Position numbers and translations under genes: made by a program. DNA of 6,889 bases from Betaproteobacteria bacterium (GTDB lineage Bacteria; Pseudomonadota; Gammaproteobacteria; Burkholderiales; Burkholderiaceae), in NCBI GenBank assembly GCA_015654605.1, contig JAATGO010000333.1, positions 1 to 6,889 of the forward strand, written 5' to 3'. Positions within the stretch are counted from its first letter, which is position 1; each line of letters begins with the position of its first letter. Below are positions 5,172 through 6,889 of this stretch, piece after piece. The notes under the pieces are model-generated. The model ran no database searches and was not told the origin of the DNA. It saw only the letters and a list, made by a program, of their open reading frames with translations.

Positions 5172-5927
5172 ATGGTCGTCTTGATTACAGGAGCAACTGC
5201 AGGCTTTGGCGCCGCAATGGTTCGTAAATTTGCTCAAAATGGACACAAAGTCATCGCCACTGGCCGCCGCAAAGACCGCTTGGAAACACTTGCTGCCGAA
5301 CTGGGCAACAATGTACTACCTGTTGTCCTTGACGTCTGTAACAAGGAGTCAATCCAGTCTGCCTTGGCTGGCCTCAAACAGGAATGGAAAGACATAGACG
5401 TTCTGATCAACAATGCAGGCCTTGCTTTGGGTCTGGAGCCTGCCCATCAAGTCGCGTTACAAGACTGGGAAACTATGATCGACACTAATGTCAAAGGTCT
5501 GGTCACCATCACGCACCATATTCTGCCAGGCATGGTTTCCCGTGGTCGAGGCACTGTCATCAACCTTGGTTCGGTTGCTGGCACCTATCCCTATCCTGGA
5601 GGCAATGTTTATGGCGCAACCAAAGCCTTTGTAGATCAATTTACGCTGAATCTACGCGCTGATCTGGTTGGTACTGGTGTACGCGCTACCAACATAGCGC
5701 CAGGCTTATGCGGAGGCACTGAGTTTTCCAATGTCCGCTTCAAGGGCGATGATGCTGCCGCTGCCAAGGTGTATGAAGGCACAGTCCCATTAAATGCCAA
5801 CGACATTGCTGACACCGCCTACTGGATCGCCACGCTGCCTGCACATGTCAACGTCAACTATATTGAATTGATGCCGACCTGCCAAGGATTTGGGCCTTTC
5901 AACGTCAAACGCGTCCAAAGCCGTTAA
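5172..5927 (+). CDS. ydfG: NADP-dependent short-chain dehydrogenase, YdfG-type
   Basis: The 251-residue cytoplasmic enzyme is a classical short-chain dehydrogenase/reductase very like E. coli YdfG (248), which oxidises L-allo-threonine, serine and 3-hydroxy acids with NADP+ and reduces malonic semialdehyde. The Rossmann glycine motif TGATAGFG is at 6-13. ATGRRKDR (29-36) carries the arginines that favour NADP. NNAG is at 80-83, and the catalytic residues are S134 (NLGSVAG), Y147 and K151 (YGATK). EPAHQVALQDWETMIDTN and PGLCGGTEFSNVRFKGDD are near-identical to YdfG signatures. The start at 5172 follows GGAG (5161-5164) with a seven-base spacer; the frame is open 77 codons upstream, but the family begins at MVVLITGA. 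ybgC follows after 20 bases, probably in one transcript. Natural substrate here is unproven. Confidence 0.92.
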   Translation: MVVLITGATAGFGAAMVRKFAQNGHKVIATGRRKDRLETLAAELGNNVLPVVLDVCNKESIQSALAGLKQEWKDIDVLINNAGLALGLEPAHQVALQDWETMIDTNVKGLVTITHHILPGMVSRGRGTVINLGSVAGTYPYPGGNVYGATKAFVDQFTLNLRADLVGTGVRATNIAPGLCGGTEFSNVRFKGDDAAAAKVYEGTVPLNANDIADTAYWIATLPAHVNVNYIELMPTCQGFGPFNVKRVQSR

Positions 5928-5947
5928 ACATTACTCTACCGAATAAA

Positions 5948-6388
5948 ATGCCTCCTGCCACTGCCCCCTTCTCATGGCAAATCCGCGTCTACTATGAAGA
6001 CACGGATGCGGGCGGTGTTGTGTTTTATGCCAACTACCTCAAATTTTTCGAGCGAGCACGTACCGAGTGGTTACGCGCGATGGGCTTTCACCAACACTCC
6101 CTAGCCCAAACTGAGGGCGTTATTTTTGTCGTCAAAAATACATCAGTCGACTATCTCTCCCCAGCCAAACTGGACGATGTTCTTACCCTGACTGTCGTTA
6201 TCGAAAAACTGGGGCGAGCCTCCATTTCATTTGTGCAAGAAGCATGGCGTAGTGATCCCGATACTGGCAATACGACCTTGCTGGCACGTGGTAGCATCAC
6301 AGTTGTCAGCGTTGATACAGCGACGTTTCGCCCACAAGCAATACCAGAGAAAATTCTCCATGCCACCCGACAATACGTCTCGACATAA
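5948..6388 (+). CDS. ybgC: Acyl-CoA thioesterase YbgC (Tol-Pal associated, hot-dog fold)
   Basis: The 146-residue protein is a 4-hydroxybenzoyl-CoA thioesterase-type hot-dog enzyme that hydrolyses acyl-CoA or acyl-ACP thioesters. In many proteobacteria it heads the tol-pal cluster, where it has been linked to phospholipid metabolism. The signature VYYEDTDAGGVVFYANYLKFFERARTEWLR is at 14-43, and D20 aligns with the catalytic aspartate of the Pseudomonas enzyme. FVVKNTSVDYLSPAKLDDVLTL continues the family match. Length fits E. coli YbgC (134) with a slightly longer N- and C-terminus. There is no signal peptide; it should be cytoplasmic or loosely membrane-associated. The ribosome binding site is weak, so coupling to the dehydrogenase 20 bases upstream is likely. 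tolQ follows in the same direction, which supports the identification. Confidence 0.94.
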   Translation: MPPATAPFSWQIRVYYEDTDAGGVVFYANYLKFFERARTEWLRAMGFHQHSLAQTEGVIFVVKNTSVDYLSPAKLDDVLTLTVVIEKLGRASISFVQEAWRSDPDTGNTTLLARGSITVVSVDTATFRPQAIPEKILHATRQYVST

Positions 6389-6629
6389 ATTATTACTTCG
6401 ATAAAAACGCCTGCCACAGTCATGATGACTTGTAATGAATTGTATATTTACTCTCAATTCCTGCATTATTCATGGCAGTATTTGGCATAATTAAGCGTAC
6501 AATAACCGATTAATAGCAGTATAAGACATCACAAAGCAGCACAATGACAAACTGATAGTAAGTATATTGACACATTCTGTATCATTCATCATTGCCCCAA
6601 CCTCCTGAATCACAATCTTCCCCTATCCC
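6389..6629. other. Long ybgC-tolQ intergenic leader
   Basis: These 241 AT-rich bases separate ybgC from tolQ, which in many relatives are almost contiguous. AGTCAT-G-ATGACT (6418-6430) is a perfect 6-bp palindrome around one base. CTGCCA (6411-6416) and TGGCAG (6474-6479) form a longer-range inverted repeat. A perfect TTGACA lies at 6567-6572 without a good -10 at 16-18 bases, and TATAAG at 6520-6525 lacks a -35. No convincing gene or terminator was seen. The last 30 bases before tolQ are pyrimidine-rich and lack a Shine-Dalgarno match. Confidence 0.5.
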
Positions 6630-6889
6630 ATGAATGTCTCACAAGATCTCTCCTTTTTTGCACTGATCTCAAACGCATCCATTCTCGTGCAACTTATCCT
6701 GCTACTGCTTCTGTCAGTATCCGTCATGAGTTGGACACATATTTTCCGTAAAATGTTTGCCATACGGAATGCTCGCCGACAGACCGAAGATTTCGAACGC
6801 GTATTCTGGTCGGGGGGGAATCTCACTGCAATGTATCAGGACACCCTCTCCAACCGGCGTAATGCGGATGTGAAAAATGGGGCGCTCGA
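6630..6889 (+). CDS. tolQ: TolQ, Tol-Pal system inner-membrane protein (5' part)
   Basis: The first 86 codons of tolQ are present; the gene runs off the right edge (full-length proteins are about 230 residues). TolQ, with TolR, is the proton-driven stator of the Tol-Pal system that constricts the outer membrane at division and maintains envelope integrity. The visible part has a short N-terminal periplasmic segment and a strongly hydrophobic first transmembrane helix at about 15-35 (SILVQLILLLLLSVSVMSW). The cytoplasmic stretch then starts with HIFRKMFAIRNARRQTEDFERVFWSG and NLTAMYQD, matching E. coli TolQ (AxxxEAFEDKFWSG, LxxLYQ). The ATG at 6630 is the only sensible start because an in-frame stop lies at 6606. 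No ribosome binding site is visible before it. A run of seven Gs (6812-6818) lies in frame within codons 61-63. Confidence 0.92.
   Translation, partial: MNVSQDLSFFALISNASILVQLILLLLLSVSVMSWTHIFRKMFAIRNARRQTEDFERVFWSGGNLTAMYQDTLSNRRNADVKNGAL

Noticed and set aside
4862..5227. 121-codon open frame overlapping the start of the ydfG-like gene
   Set aside because: It has no ribosome binding site, composition unlike a known protein, and it overlaps a well-supported gene in another frame.
1..6889. CRISPR array, transposon, tRNA/rRNA, toxin-antitoxin or defence system
   Set aside because: I saw no repeated spacer-like units, terminal inverted repeats with a transposase, tRNA cloverleaf signatures or defence-type domains; all large open frames are housekeeping families.

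Overview
The window looks like ordinary chromosomal DNA from a betaproteobacterium with moderate G+C. The evidence is a zapB-like/zapA pair followed by 6S RNA, a glyA/nrdR pair, and ybgC leading into tolQ, with protein sequences close to the gamma/beta versions of each family. An ammonia oxidiser or relative (Nitrosomonadales) would fit, but that placement is inference from gene content and composition, not from a marker gene.

Layout from left to right. hemN (oxygen-independent coproporphyrinogen III oxidase) is on the minus strand at 25-1443. Just after its stop, a further minus-strand gene appears to begin and runs off the left edge. The 335-base interval 1444-1778 separates hemN from a divergent plus-strand unit. 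It holds an FNR/Anr-type box placed for activation of hemN and a TATAAT promoter element facing the other way. The plus-strand unit is a small coiled-coil ZapB-like gene (1779-2003) overlapping zapA (2000-2311) by four bases, then 6S RNA (about 2403-2584) and a strong intrinsic terminator (2627-2663). nrdR (2735-3214) and glyA (3460-4707) converge on this unit from the minus strand, glyA first. A 464-base divergent interval (4708-5171) with two adjacent palindromes lies between glyA and a plus-strand group: a YdfG-type short-chain dehydrogenase (5172-5927), ybgC thioesterase (5948-6388), an unusually long 241-base leader, and the 5' end of tolQ (6630 to the right edge).

Functional reading. 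The window combines anaerobic haem synthesis (hemN), Z-ring assembly (ZapA and the ZapB-like protein), growth-phase control of RNA polymerase (6S RNA), control of deoxynucleotide synthesis (NrdR), one-carbon supply (GlyA) and the start of the Tol-Pal envelope system (YbgC, TolQ). Several of these serve growth and division.

I found no mobile element, CRISPR array, tRNA, rRNA, toxin-antitoxin pair or defence system, and no clearly new system. The most interesting signals are regulatory: the exactly spaced FNR box at hemN, an 11-base direct repeat lying on both sides of the 6S RNA central bubble, and paired palindromes between glyA and the dehydrogenase gene.
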